The notes: generated from the letters alone by a model not told the origin. Positions 1-6,694 are shown, numbered from the stretch's first letter. The stretch: DNA of 14,129 bases from Phascolarctobacterium sp. (GCA_024405645.1 JAKSOJ010000010.1:1-14129); one strand, 5' to 3'. A program made the numbers and translations.

Positions 1-2
1 CT

Positions 3-878
3 ACTAAAAATGGCGAATTGCCTCTTACTGTAAATGGCAAATTAAAACCAGGAACATATAAGCTTCCAGGTGATGTTTCTAGCCAATATGTAAGTGGTCT
101 ACTGTTTGCTTTACCATTGTTAGATGGTGACTCATGTATAGAAATTACTTCTCCTTTGGAATCTGCCTCCTATGTAGATATGACCTTGGCTTGTCTTGCG
201 AAATACGGAATTAAAATTGAAAATGTAAACAACGAGCATCGCCTATATAAGGTTAAAGGCAATCAAAAGTATCAAGCGAAAGAGGGCAATGTAGAAGGAG
301 ACTGGTCCCAAGTTGCATTCTGGACTGTTGCTGGTGCCATTGGTGAAAAGGTTATTTCTAGTGGTGTAGATTTCAGTTCTTTGCAAGGTGATAAAGCTGT
401 TGTAGAGATTATGGAACGCATGGGTGCGAAAATTACTACTAGTGAAAACGCAGTAGTAGTAGCTGGCGGATTGACTCATGAGACTATTATTGATGCAACA
501 AATTGTCCTGACATTATCCCAGTTCTTAGTGCGTTGTCTTCTGTAAGCGAAGGTACAACAAAAATTATCAACGCAGCTCGCTTGCGTATTAAAGAATGTG
601 ATCGTTTAGCTGCGATGCGAACTGAATTAAATAAATTGGGTGCTAATGTAACCGAACTTCCTGACGGGTTGATTATTGAAGGTAAGCCAGAAGGCCTGCC
701 TGGTGGTGGGAATGTTGATGCATGGAATGATCATCGCATTGCTATGAGTCTTGCCATTGTCGCTGCTAAATGTCAAGAAGGCTTTGAATTAACTGGCGCA
801 GGTTCAGTTGCAAAATCCTACCCAATTTTCTGGGAAGATTATAAATCCATTGGTGGACAAATTGAGGTGTTAGCATGA
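3..878 (+). CDS. aroA: 3-phosphoshikimate 1-carboxyvinyltransferase (EPSP synthase), 5' end missing
   Basis: Joins phosphoenolpyruvate to shikimate-3-phosphate to give EPSP, the sixth step of the shikimate pathway, in the cytoplasm. The reading frame is open to the left edge (it enters as ...TKNGELPLTVNGK), so the TTG near base 18 is not a real start. About 290 residues are visible against roughly 430 for the family, so about the first third lies outside the window. Visible family hallmarks are LPGDVSSQYVSGLL (the S-S-Q substrate loop), GDWSQVAFW, the run CPDIIPVLSALSS with the catalytic-region Asp, RLRIKECDRLAAM and DHRIAMSLAI. The stop overlaps the aroC start by 4 bases (ATGA), which suggests translational coupling in an aro operon. 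Family identification is secure; herbicide class and kinetics cannot be read from the fragment. Confidence 0.96.
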   Translation, partial: TKNGELPLTVNGKLKPGTYKLPGDVSSQYVSGLLFALPLLDGDSCIEITSPLESASYVDMTLACLAKYGIKIENVNNEHRLYKVKGNQKYQAKEGNVEGDWSQVAFWTVAGAIGEKVISSGVDFSSLQGDKAVVEIMERMGAKITTSENAVVVAGGLTHETIIDATNCPDIIPVLSALSSVSEGTTKIINAARLRIKECDRLAAMRTELNKLGANVTELPDGLIIEGKPEGLPGGGNVDAWNDHRIAMSLAIVAAKCQEGFELTGAGSVAKSYPIFWEDYKSIGGQIEVLA

Positions 879-1969
879 GTGGAATTTTTGGAATGAATTT
901 AAAATTGTCCATCTTTGGCGAATCTCATGGAAAATCCATTGGTTGCGTTTTGGACGGACTACCTCCTGGAATTGCTTTAGACTTAGAAGCACTGCAATTA
1001 GAATTAGACCGTAGAGCTCCTGGTAAAAATAATCTTTCTACTCAACGTAAAGAAAGTGATATGTTCGAAATCCAAAGCGGATTTTTCGAAGGACATACTA
1101 CAGGTACTCCTTTATGTGCCATTATTAAAAACAGCGACCAACATTCTAAAGATTACAGCATTTTGAAAGATAAAATGCGTCCTGGTCATGCAGATTATGC
1201 TGGTTATGTTCGTTACCAAGGCTTTAATGATTATCGTGGTGGCGGGCATTTCTCTGGCCGCATTACAGCTCCTTTGGTTTTTGCTGGTGCTGTTGCAAAA
1301 CAGGCGCTTGCGCAAATGGGTATTATTGTTGGCGCACATATTCTTAGCATTAATACAATCAGCGAGAATAAGTTTAATCCCATGGGCGAGGCCGATGAAC
1401 TTTTGCAAGAAATTGCTGGCAAGGAATTTGCTGTAATGGATGATGCCGTTGGCGAACAAATGCAAGCGCGTATTATTTCGGCTAAAGCAGACAATGATTC
1501 TGTTGGTGGTGTTATCGAGACTATTGTTCAACACATTCCTGCAGGCATTGGTGCTCCGTATTTTGATTCCTTGGAATCTAGACTTGCTCATATGATGTTT
1601 TCCGTTCCTGCAGTAAAGGGTATAGAGTTTGGCGAAGGCTTTGCTATTAGCCAAATGACTGGCTCAACTGCTAATGACGAAATGCACTATGTTGATGGTA
1701 AGGTTGCAACTACGACTAATCACAATGGTGGCATTACAGGCGGCATTACTAATGCGAGCCCCGTTCTTTTTAGAGTAGCAATTAAACCTACACCTTCAAT
1801 TTCTAGAGAGCAAAATACTATTAGCCTGGCTGAAGGTCAAGATACTAAACTCACCATTGTTGGTCGTCATGACCCTTGTATTGTGCAAAGAGCAGTACCA
1901 GTCATCGAGGCTGCTACCGCATGGGTTATTTGGGATATGCTTTTAGAAGCAAAAAAATGGGAGAAATAA
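875..1969 (+). CDS. aroC: Chorismate synthase
   Basis: Converts EPSP to chorismate by a 1,4-elimination that needs reduced FMN, the last step of the shared aromatic pathway. At 364 residues it is normal for bacterial enzymes. All three family signatures are present: FGESHGKSIGCVLDGLPPGI near the N-terminus, the long central signature built on RPGHADYAGYVRYQGFNDYR with GGGHFSGRITAP, and the C-terminal GRHDPCIVQRAVPVIEA. NHNGGITGGITNASP, part of the FMN/EPSP site, is also intact. The ATG start at 875 overlaps the aroA stop and no competing start is needed. It is followed after 3 bases by pheA, which uses chorismate, the product of this enzyme. Confidence 0.98.
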   Translation: MSGIFGMNLKLSIFGESHGKSIGCVLDGLPPGIALDLEALQLELDRRAPGKNNLSTQRKESDMFEIQSGFFEGHTTGTPLCAIIKNSDQHSKDYSILKDKMRPGHADYAGYVRYQGFNDYRGGGHFSGRITAPLVFAGAVAKQALAQMGIIVGAHILSINTISENKFNPMGEADELLQEIAGKEFAVMDDAVGEQMQARIISAKADNDSVGGVIETIVQHIPAGIGAPYFDSLESRLAHMMFSVPAVKGIEFGEGFAISQMTGSTANDEMHYVDGKVATTTNHNGGITGGITNASPVLFRVAIKPTPSISREQNTISLAEGQDTKLTIVGRHDPCIVQRAVPVIEAATAWVIWDMLLEAKKWEK

Positions 1970-1972
1970 GAA

Positions 1973-3094
1973 ATGGAAAATAAAGAATTGGATTTAAATT
2001 CCATTCGTTTACAAATAGATGAAGTGGATCATAAGCTGGCCGAAGCATTAGAGGCAAGGTTAAACCTAGTGATGCAGGTTGCTGATTACAAAAGATCCAA
2101 AGGCATGCAAGTAAAGGATGCAGCAAGGGAAAAAATCGTTATTGATAAAGTTGCTGGCTATATGAACGATCCCAAATATTCCATTGCTGTTAAGAATATT
2201 ATGCGTGGTATTATTGACCAAGCCTGCATTTTGGAAGAATCCGAGATTTCCAGTAAAGAGGCGAGAACCTTGGAAATTGCTTGCTTTGGACCAGAAGCGA
2301 GCTTTACCCACCAAGCTTTAGAAACATATTTCAAGGGTCAAAAGTTTAATCGTCATCATTTTAATACCTTTGATGAAGTTGTTGAATCCGTAAGTAATGG
2401 TAATATGGATTATGCAGTTCTGCCCATTGAAAATTCTTCTACTGGTGGTATTACTGATGTTTATGATTTACTGCGTCAAAATGATTGCAGTATTGTTGGT
2501 GAACAATGCGTAAAGATTGAACAAAACCTTATGGCTTGCGAAGGGGCTTCCTTGGAAACAATCAAGACAGTATATTCCCACCCGCAAGGTATCAAGCAAA
2601 CTAAAGAATTTTTCAAGGATTATCCCAACATTGAAAAAGTTCCTTTCTTTAGTACTTCTAAATCTGCTCAAGAAGTTAGCGAAAAACAAGATATTACTTT
2701 AGGTGCTATTGCTAGCAGAATGGCTGCTAAAATTTACGGACTGAAGATTATTGCCCCGGCAATAAACTATAATTCCAATAATACAACTCGTTTTGTAATT
2801 ATATCTAAGAAACCTGAACATGATCCTTTAGCTGATAAAATCACCATGATTGTTGCTGTTAAGCACGAGACAGGTTCTCTTTATAAGATGTTAGCAAGCT
2901 TCTATCATACTGGCCTTAATATGATGAACTTGGAATCCCGTCCCATGGGTAGCAATAATTGGGAATACTATTTCTTCATTGATGTGTCCGGAAATCTTCA
3001 AGACCCCGTTGTAAAGGATTTGTTAGAAGAAATTCAAGGAAACATCACCTTCTGTAAGATTTTGGGCAACTATCGTTCTAATAGAGAGGTATAA
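1973..3094 (+). CDS. pheA: Bifunctional chorismate mutase / prephenate dehydratase (P-protein)
   Basis: Turns chorismate into prephenate and then phenylpyruvate, the phenylalanine branch. Three domains are visible in 373 residues. Residues ~8-90 are an AroQ-type chorismate mutase with the expected active-site pattern (R12, R29, K40, E53, Q83 by comparison with the E. coli P-protein). Residues ~99-285 are the prephenate dehydratase with GPEASFTHQAL, PIENSSTGGITDVYDLL and the catalytic TTRF at 271-274. Residues ~290-365 are an ACT domain with ETGSLYKML and ESRP at 321-324, the known phenylalanine-binding motif, so feedback inhibition by Phe is likely. The SD GGGAG sits within the aroC 3' end. 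Many Bacillota split mutase and dehydratase into separate proteins, so the fused form here is worth noting for taxonomy. Confidence 0.96.
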   Translation: MENKELDLNSIRLQIDEVDHKLAEALEARLNLVMQVADYKRSKGMQVKDAAREKIVIDKVAGYMNDPKYSIAVKNIMRGIIDQACILEESEISSKEARTLEIACFGPEASFTHQALETYFKGQKFNRHHFNTFDEVVESVSNGNMDYAVLPIENSSTGGITDVYDLLRQNDCSIVGEQCVKIEQNLMACEGASLETIKTVYSHPQGIKQTKEFFKDYPNIEKVPFFSTSKSAQEVSEKQDITLGAIASRMAAKIYGLKIIAPAINYNSNNTTRFVIISKKPEHDPLADKITMIVAVKHETGSLYKMLASFYHTGLNMMNLESRPMGSNNWEYYFFIDVSGNLQDPVVKDLLEEIQGNITFCKILGNYRSNREV

Positions 3095-3096
3095 TT

Positions 3097-3912
3097 ATGG
3101 ATAAGTTTGGCCTTATCGGAGGAAAATTAGGGCATAGTCTTTCTCCTGCAATTCACAAATTGTTTTTCCAATATACAGGCAAAGAAGGTACTTATGACCT
3201 TTTAGAAACAGAATTGGATGCAATTCCCGCGCGTATGGAGGCTTTGCCTAAAGAATTTGCTGGCGTAAATGTGACCATTCCTCATAAACTCCATGTTATG
3301 CCGTTTTTGGATGGCATTGCTGATGAAGCAAAGGCTATTGGCGCTGTTAATACCATTAAGTTTACACAGCAAGGTGCATTCGGATATAATACAGATTATT
3401 TTGGCTTTGGCAGAATGCTGGAATATAACGAAATCTTCGTTAAGGACCAAGTATGTGTGGTTCTTGGCAGTGGGGGAGCTGCGCGAGCAGTAGTAAAGTA
3501 TATATCCGATGCTGGCGCAAGCAAAATCTATTTAGTGACTAGAGATCCTGAAACCTGTGATTCTGATTTTAAGAAGATGGCTTCTTGCCTTGATGTTATT
3601 TCTTACGAAGAATTAGCTGTAATCAAAGGTTATTGCTTGGTTAATTGTACTCCTGTGGGTATGTTCCCCAAGGTTGATGCAAGCCCAATACCTGCAACTG
3701 TTAATGCTCATTTTGAAGCCTCAGTTGATGCTATCTATAATCCTGCAGAAACTAAGTTTCTTGCACAAGCAAAGGCTTGCAACAAGAAAGCAGTTAACGG
3801 ACTCTTTATGCTGGTTGCTCAAGCTGTTGCTGCACAAGAAATTTGGCAGGATGAGAAATATGATAGTGAATTAATTGTAAAGATTATGCATGATCTGGAG
3901 CAAAGCATATGA
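3097..3912 (+). CDS. aroE: Shikimate dehydrogenase (NADP+)
   Basis: Reduces 3-dehydroshikimate to shikimate in the cytoplasm. The 271 residues match the family length. Substrate-domain motifs are GGKLGHSLSPAIHK at 8-21, NVTIPHK with catalytic Lys64, GAVNTIK, and NTDYFGF with catalytic Asp100. The Rossmann part has the glycine loop LGSGGAARAV at about 123-132, followed by LVTRDPE, where the Arg fits NADP+ preference. NCTPVGMFP and the late NGLFMLVAQAV segment are also conserved. It starts 2 bases after the pheA stop with GAGAGGT as SD, and its stop overlaps the aroK ATG. The closest alternative would be a quinate/shikimate dehydrogenase (YdiB type), but its place inside an aro operon favours AroE. 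Confidence 0.96.
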   Translation: MDKFGLIGGKLGHSLSPAIHKLFFQYTGKEGTYDLLETELDAIPARMEALPKEFAGVNVTIPHKLHVMPFLDGIADEAKAIGAVNTIKFTQQGAFGYNTDYFGFGRMLEYNEIFVKDQVCVVLGSGGAARAVVKYISDAGASKIYLVTRDPETCDSDFKKMASCLDVISYEELAVIKGYCLVNCTPVGMFPKVDASPIPATVNAHFEASVDAIYNPAETKFLAQAKACNKKAVNGLFMLVAQAVAAQEIWQDEKYDSELIVKIMHDLEQSI

Positions 3913-4418
3913 AAAATATAGTCTTAATTGGGATGCCTGGTTGTGGAAAATCTACACTTGGTAAAAAGGTAGCTTTAAAATTAGGATTGCCTTTTTATGA
4001 TGCGGATGAAGTTTTAGAAGAACGAGAACAACGTACTATCAAAAATTTCTTTGCAGAAAGTGAAAATGCTTTTCGTGATGCGGAAACACGCACCTTGAAA
4101 CATATGGCAGAAACTTTGCAGGGCTGTGTTATAGCAACAGGTGGCGGAGCCGTAAAACGAGAAATAAATATGGAACTCATGGGTGAAAACGGAATTATCG
4201 TTTTCATTGACCGAGAGCCCCAAAAAATTTTATCATGCATAGGTGGCGATGCAAGGCCATTGCTTGCAGAGGATAAACAAAGAATATTCAATTTGTATAA
4301 CGAGCGTATTTCTTTATATAGAAAATATGGCGAAGAAGTTGTAGATAATAATGTAACGGAAGACGAAGCATTAGAAGCTCTTTGCAAAATTGCTATGAAG
4401 GAGAAGAGTAAAGCATGA
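3909..4418 (+). CDS. aroK: Shikimate kinase
   Basis: Phosphorylates shikimate at the 3-hydroxyl with ATP. At 169 residues it is typical of this NMP-kinase-fold family. Walker A is GMPGCGKST at 8-16; the shikimate-binding DAD is at 31-33; FRDAE supplies Arg56 and Glu59; the GGG loop at 78-80 in ATGGGAV binds substrate; and the lid arginine is R116 in GDARPLL. The gene overlaps aroE upstream and aroQ downstream by 4 bases each, so it is probably translated by coupling within the aro operon. The symbol aroK is used generically, since aroK and aroL cannot be separated by sequence inspection. Confidence 0.95.
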   Translation: MKNIVLIGMPGCGKSTLGKKVALKLGLPFYDADEVLEEREQRTIKNFFAESENAFRDAETRTLKHMAETLQGCVIATGGGAVKREINMELMGENGIIVFIDREPQKILSCIGGDARPLLAEDKQRIFNLYNERISLYRKYGEEVVDNNVTEDEALEALCKIAMKEKSKA

Positions 4419-4846
4419 AAAAAATACTAGTGTTGAATGGACCTAATATTAATTTGTTGGGTATTCGTGAGAAAAACATTTATGGTCGTCAGGATTATGA
4501 TTCTCTGGTAAAGTACATCCAGGAAACTGCTGATAAGCTTGGCGTTGAAGTAGAGTTTTTGCAAAGCAATTATGAGGGTGATATTGTAACTGCTATTCAA
4601 AATGCTTACGGCAAAAAAGATGGTATTGTAATCAACCCTGCAGCATTGACTCACTATTCTGTTGCTGTTTTGGATGCTCTTCAAGGTGTTAATATTCCGG
4701 CTGTTGAAGTGCATATTTCCAATATTCATAAGCGCGAAGAATTCCGCCATCATTCTGTAACTGTAGCAGGCTGTGTAGGCCAAATCTGCGGACTTGGATT
4801 TAAGGGATACGCTTTAGCTTTAGAATATTTAGCTGAATTAGAATAA
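4415..4846 (+). CDS. aroQ: Type II 3-dehydroquinate dehydratase
   Basis: Removes water from 3-dehydroquinate to give 3-dehydroshikimate, by the dodecameric type II enzyme rather than the Schiff-base type I. The 143 residues fit the family. The signature NGPNINLLGIREKNIYG carries Arg18 and the catalytic Tyr23. QSNYEGDIV, NPAALTHYS (Asn74, His80), EVHISNIHKREEFR with catalytic His100 and the late HHSVTVAGC follow in order. It is the last gene of the aro operon and is followed 7 bases later by a terminator. The gene is unrelated to the chorismate mutase family that shares the name AroQ, which here forms the first domain of pheA. Confidence 0.96.
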   Translation: MKKILVLNGPNINLLGIREKNIYGRQDYDSLVKYIQETADKLGVEVEFLQSNYEGDIVTAIQNAYGKKDGIVINPAALTHYSVAVLDALQGVNIPAVEVHISNIHKREEFRHHSVTVAGCVGQICGLGFKGYALALEYLAELE

Positions 4847-4853
4847 TAAAAAT

Positions 4854-4882
4854 AAAAAAACGAGCGCGAAGCTCGTTTTTTT
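4854..4882 (+). terminator. Rho-independent terminator of the aro operon
   Basis: An A-run precedes CGAGC (4861-4865), a 5-base loop GCGAA, GCTCG (4871-4875) and a T7 tail, so the GC stem is extended by A:U pairs. It begins a few bases after the aroQ stop. Because A- and T-runs flank both sides it could also stop transcription arriving from the right on the minus strand. Confidence 0.88.
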
Positions 4883-4931
4883 ATTTGGTGCAATATAATC
4901 GAATTATCGGAGTGAAATATTTTTTTGTAAA

Positions 4932-4963
4932 ATAAAAGAGCCGCCTAACGGCGGCAGTTTTAT
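4932..4963. terminator. Bidirectional intrinsic terminator
   Basis: On the minus strand the hairpin is GCCGCC (4955-4950), loop GTTA, GGCGGC (4945-4940), followed by TCTTTTATTTT. Outer ATAAAA/TTTTAT pairs make it symmetrical, so it can work from either side. On the minus strand it ends the long non-coding transcript that starts near 5347; on the plus strand it backs up the aro terminator. Confidence 0.82.
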
Positions 4964-5096
4964 TCGCTTGCCTACACCCCTGTTCGACAAGCTTTGGTTA
5001 GAGAGAAGGAAAAGGAGAATTATAAATTTTTAAAAGGTTAGAACGGCTATAATAGCGATAAGCAAATTGTCCAGATTTGCATAAGTTCTTTTTCAA

Positions 5097-5344
5097 AAAT
5101 CAATATTTCGCCCTACTTGTGGGCAAAAGAAAAACCGTCTCTGCAAGCAGAAACGGGTACGAATACTTCCTAAAGCAGTCACTATCACTCTCACATAAAT
5201 AGATCATGCTAAATTTGTATCTCTCCCTGTCGCTCGCAGGTCAAGCTTACGCTTATATGAAAAACCCTGCCGACTTCTAAATAGTCACGGCGGCGGGACC
5301 GTTTGGATTTACACCAATTAGTTTTTCATACGAAATATTGATTT
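5097..5344 (-). promoter_or_regulatory. Cobalamin-riboswitch-like aptamer without a downstream gene
   Basis: A perfect 14-bp stem joins AAATCAATATTTCG (5344-5331) to its complement at 5110-5097 and encloses the domain. Directly inside, TATGAAAAAC (5330-5321) pairs perfectly with GTTTTTCATA (5265-5256). Within that lies the part that resembles the B12 aptamer core: TTGG-TGTAAAT-CCAA (5317-5303), like P5/L5, then ACGG-TCCCGCCG-CCGT and GAC (5302-5284), like the conserved GGTCCCGCCACTGTGA block with its pairing kept by compensatory bases. GAAGTC follows at 5277-5272, and GACCTGCGAG (5242-5233) is a partial match to the B12 box AGACCTGCC. The usual GGGAA before P5 is AAAAAC here, so the element is diverged. 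GTCGGCAGG (5274-5266) can also pair with CCTGC and CGAC at 5240-5229, competing or forming a pseudoknot with the 10-bp stem. Family assignment is by motif recognition only. Confidence 0.6.
5125..5156 (-). terminator. Internal intrinsic terminator of the minus-strand RNA
   Basis: CCGTTTCTGC (5156-5147), two bases, GCAGAGACGG (5144-5135), then TTTTTCTTTT. All ten pairs form, with one G:U. It lies between the aptamer-like core and the 3' half of the 14-bp closing stem, so stopping here would leave the closing stem unmade. This is the position expected of an expression platform. Confidence 0.75.
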
Positions 5345-5353
5345 GATGGTGTT

Positions 5354-5382
5354 ATTATACAACTAGAAATATTCTGTGTCAA
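5354..5382 (-). promoter_or_regulatory. Perfect consensus sigma-70 promoter driving the non-coding RNA
   Basis: On the minus strand: TTGACA at 5382-5377, a 17-bp spacer, TATAAT at 5359-5354. Both hexamers match the housekeeping consensus in all 12 positions with the ideal spacing, which is rare. The predicted start is A5347, three bases before the first base of the 14-bp closing stem. No other promoter visible in the window is as good. Confidence 0.9.
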
Positions 5383-5458
5383 TACTTTTTCTTGATTATT
5401 TGAGAATAATTACTATTAATTTTTAAAATATAAATTTTGTAGTATGCTCTGATTAATC

Positions 5459-5487
5459 TTTCATCTTTTCTTTGAAGAGTGTATAAT
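5459..5487 (+). promoter_or_regulatory. Probable promoter of the epimerase-ybjQ unit
   Basis: TATAAT at 5482-5487 is a perfect -10. The -35 at 17 bp (TTTCAT, 5459-5464) matches only in part. The predicted start near 5494 gives a leader of about 10-25 bases, depending on the start codon used. It lies back to back with the strong minus-strand promoter, about 75 bp away. Confidence 0.5.
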
Positions 5488-5516
5488 TAAATCACAGATT
5501 TTTTATGGTGGGTATC

Positions 5517-6323
5517 ATGAGAGATATTAAAATCGTCATTGCGTCTCCTGCAGGAAATACAACAGCGTTTGTGCTTTCGTCAGTAGAACAAAAGGACTAC
5601 ATGTTAATAGGTAAAGAAATTCTCGCTAGAAAAGATCTTGGTGTAGAGCAGGTTGCTTTTGTTAAGAGCTTTAGTCCACACCCGCGTATGGAAATGTGCG
5701 GGATGGAATTTTGTGGCAACGCAGGACGGGCTTTTGGTCTTTTGTGCGCAAAGCAGCAAGAAATAGTCGGCCATGCTTCAATAGAAATATCAGAAAGTGG
5801 CTGTAATCACAATTTGCTAGTAGAAGTAAATACTTCAAAGAATACAGCAAGTATTTCTATGCCCTTGCCAAAGTCTGTGATAACATTAGAGGATACTGGC
5901 TTGTCGGAACTAAAAGGAGCAGTCCTGGTAGATTTAGATGGCATAATGCATGTAGTTCTGCAAAATACAAACATAGAAGCATCTCTTAAGGTTTTTGGAA
6001 GAATTAAAGATTTCATAATGGAGAAATTTAATCCCCCGGCTATGGGAGTGATGTTTGTAAAGGCAGATAAATCAGTGGTGCCAATTGTTTATGTAAGAGA
6101 TGTTGACTCTACCTACGAGGAAGGGAGTTGTGGCTCAGGCACAACAGCTTGTGCGATAGCATGGAGTCAGGGCTGCAAAGAAATAACAAAGTATTTTGTA
6201 GTAAGGCAGCCAGCAGGTGCTATAGATGTAAATATCGAACTTACGAATGGTAAGTTAAAGGGTGTAAGTATAGGTGGACCAGTAGAGTTGTCCGATGTAC
6301 TAACGCTTAGTTTAAATTGTTAA
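5517..6323 (+). CDS. DapF-fold amino acid racemase/epimerase, probably not diaminopimelate epimerase
   Basis: A cofactor-independent two-cysteine racemase/epimerase of the diaminopimelate epimerase superfamily. With the start at 5517 (MRDIKIVIASPAGN) it has 268 residues. That ATG is preferred over 5505 because GGTGGG lies just before it and nothing resembling an SD precedes 5505. The catalytic pair is visible: Cys66 in EFCGNAGR and Cys205 in EEGSCGSGTTACA. In true DapF the second site reads YERGxGETxACGSG; here the Arg that binds the substrate is Glu, and about five residues (the GET part) are missing, so the two cysteines are closer than in DapF. This argues for another substrate. The histidine racemase/CntK group is one candidate, known from opine metallophore and D-histidine pathways, but no cntL/cntM-like genes follow. 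A ybjQ gene begins 30 bases later. Fold and mechanism are confident; substrate is unknown. Confidence 0.8.
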   Translation: MRDIKIVIASPAGNTTAFVLSSVEQKDYMLIGKEILARKDLGVEQVAFVKSFSPHPRMEMCGMEFCGNAGRAFGLLCAKQQEIVGHASIEISESGCNHNLLVEVNTSKNTASISMPLPKSVITLEDTGLSELKGAVLVDLDGIMHVVLQNTNIEASLKVFGRIKDFIMEKFNPPAMGVMFVKADKSVVPIVYVRDVDSTYEEGSCGSGTTACAIAWSQGCKEITKYFVVRQPAGAIDVNIELTNGKLKGVSIGGPVELSDVLTLSLNC

Positions 6324-6353
6324 TCGTAACTTTAAATTTGGAGGTATGTGAAG

Positions 6354-6674
6354 ATGCTTGTAACCACAACTAATAATGTCGAAGGTCGTAAAATTACTGG
6401 CTACAAAGGAATCGTTTTTGGTGAAGTTGTTTCTGGTATGAATTTTGTTAAGGATTGGTTTGCTGGTGTTACCGATACTATTGGCGGTCGTAGCGGTATG
6501 TATGAAGGAGAATTAGAAGATGCTCGTGAAAAGGCATTGAAAGAAATGATTCATCGTGCTGAAAAAATTAGTGCAGATGCTATTATTGGTGTTGATTTTG
6601 ATTATGAAGTAATGGGTGAAAAAAATGGCATGATCATGGTATCCTGCTCTGGTACAGCTGTAACTTTGGATTAA
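6354..6674 (+). CDS. YbjQ/UPF0145 family protein
   Basis: A small (106-residue) cytoplasmic protein of the YbjQ (UPF0145, DUF74) family, which forms pentamers and is sometimes described as heavy-metal-binding; its function is not established. Recognisable pieces are the N-terminal [44 protein letters not shown] and the C-terminal [13 protein letters not shown] with a final glycine/serine strand. The ATG at 6354 is chosen because GGAGG at 6340-6344 is 9 bases away. The in-frame GTG at 6348 would leave only 3 bases. It lies 30 bases after the racemase gene on the same strand and is followed by a terminator, so the two are probably co-transcribed. Confidence 0.9.
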   Translation: MLVTTTNNVEGRKITGYKGIVFGEVVSGMNFVKDWFAGVTDTIGGRSGMYEGELEDAREKALKEMIHRAEKISADAIIGVDFDYEVMGEKNGMIMVSCSGTAVTLD

Positions 6675-6694
6675 GAATAATAATGATTAAAATA

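Larger units (their letters stand above)
4930..5347 (-). ncRNA. Orphan structured non-coding RNA with a cobalamin-riboswitch-like 5' part
   Basis: A transcript of up to about 417 nt is predicted on the minus strand. It would start near 5347, directed by a perfect consensus promoter, and end at the bidirectional terminator near 4930. An internal terminator at 5156-5125 could give a short form of about 220 nt. No credible ORF lies on this strand; the longest tidy one is an 11-codon ATG frame at 5082-5047 with no ribosome-binding site. The 5' part (5344-5097) is a closed, riboswitch-like fold. The 3' part has a three-way junction (AGAAC 5089-5085 with GTTCT 5044-5040, enclosing GCAAAT/ATTTGC and GCTA/TAGC hairpins), a CU-rich single-stranded stretch at 5019-4996, and a hairpin GCTTGTC (4992-4986) with GGCAAGC (4972-4966). 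Downstream lies only convergent aroQ behind terminators, so the RNA has no gene to lead. The promoter and hairpins are seen directly; transcription and function are inferred. Confidence 0.68.

Noticed and set aside
1112..1654. Long open frame antisense to aroC
   Set aside because: It lies wholly inside a textbook aroC gene, its predicted protein matches no recognisable family and it has no ribosome-binding site. It is a shadow frame; the same applies to the antisense frames inside glmU, prs and the symporter gene.
5047..5082. 11-codon ORF (MQIWTICLLSLL) inside the non-coding RNA
   Set aside because: No ribosome-binding site, and the start lies within a base-paired junction. It is too short to support without conservation.
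5281..5330. T-box leader on the plus strand (GGCGGGACCG)
   Set aside because: It only loosely resembles the T-box GGGTGGnACCGCG; no specifier stem is seen, and the following gene is not a typical T-box target. The promoter and terminators point to the minus strand.
5097..5344. A 248-bp MITE-like element with 14-bp terminal inverted repeats
   Set aside because: No target-site duplication is visible at the ends and no second copy is in the window. A perfect promoter placed so that transcription begins 3 bases before the repeat, plus nested stems and a terminator, is better explained as an RNA closing stem. A genome-wide search for copies would decide it.
4930..5347. tmRNA, RNase P RNA, 6S RNA or SRP RNA
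   Set aside because: The size of about 400 nt made these worth checking, but no tRNA-like TTCGA arm and CCA end, no GAGGAAAGTCC or ACAGAA RNase P blocks, no SRP tetraloop core and no long 6S bubble are present.
6348..6353. GTG start for the ybjQ gene
   Set aside because: It leaves only 3 bases after GGAGG; ATG 6354 has 9-base spacing and the normal family N-terminus.
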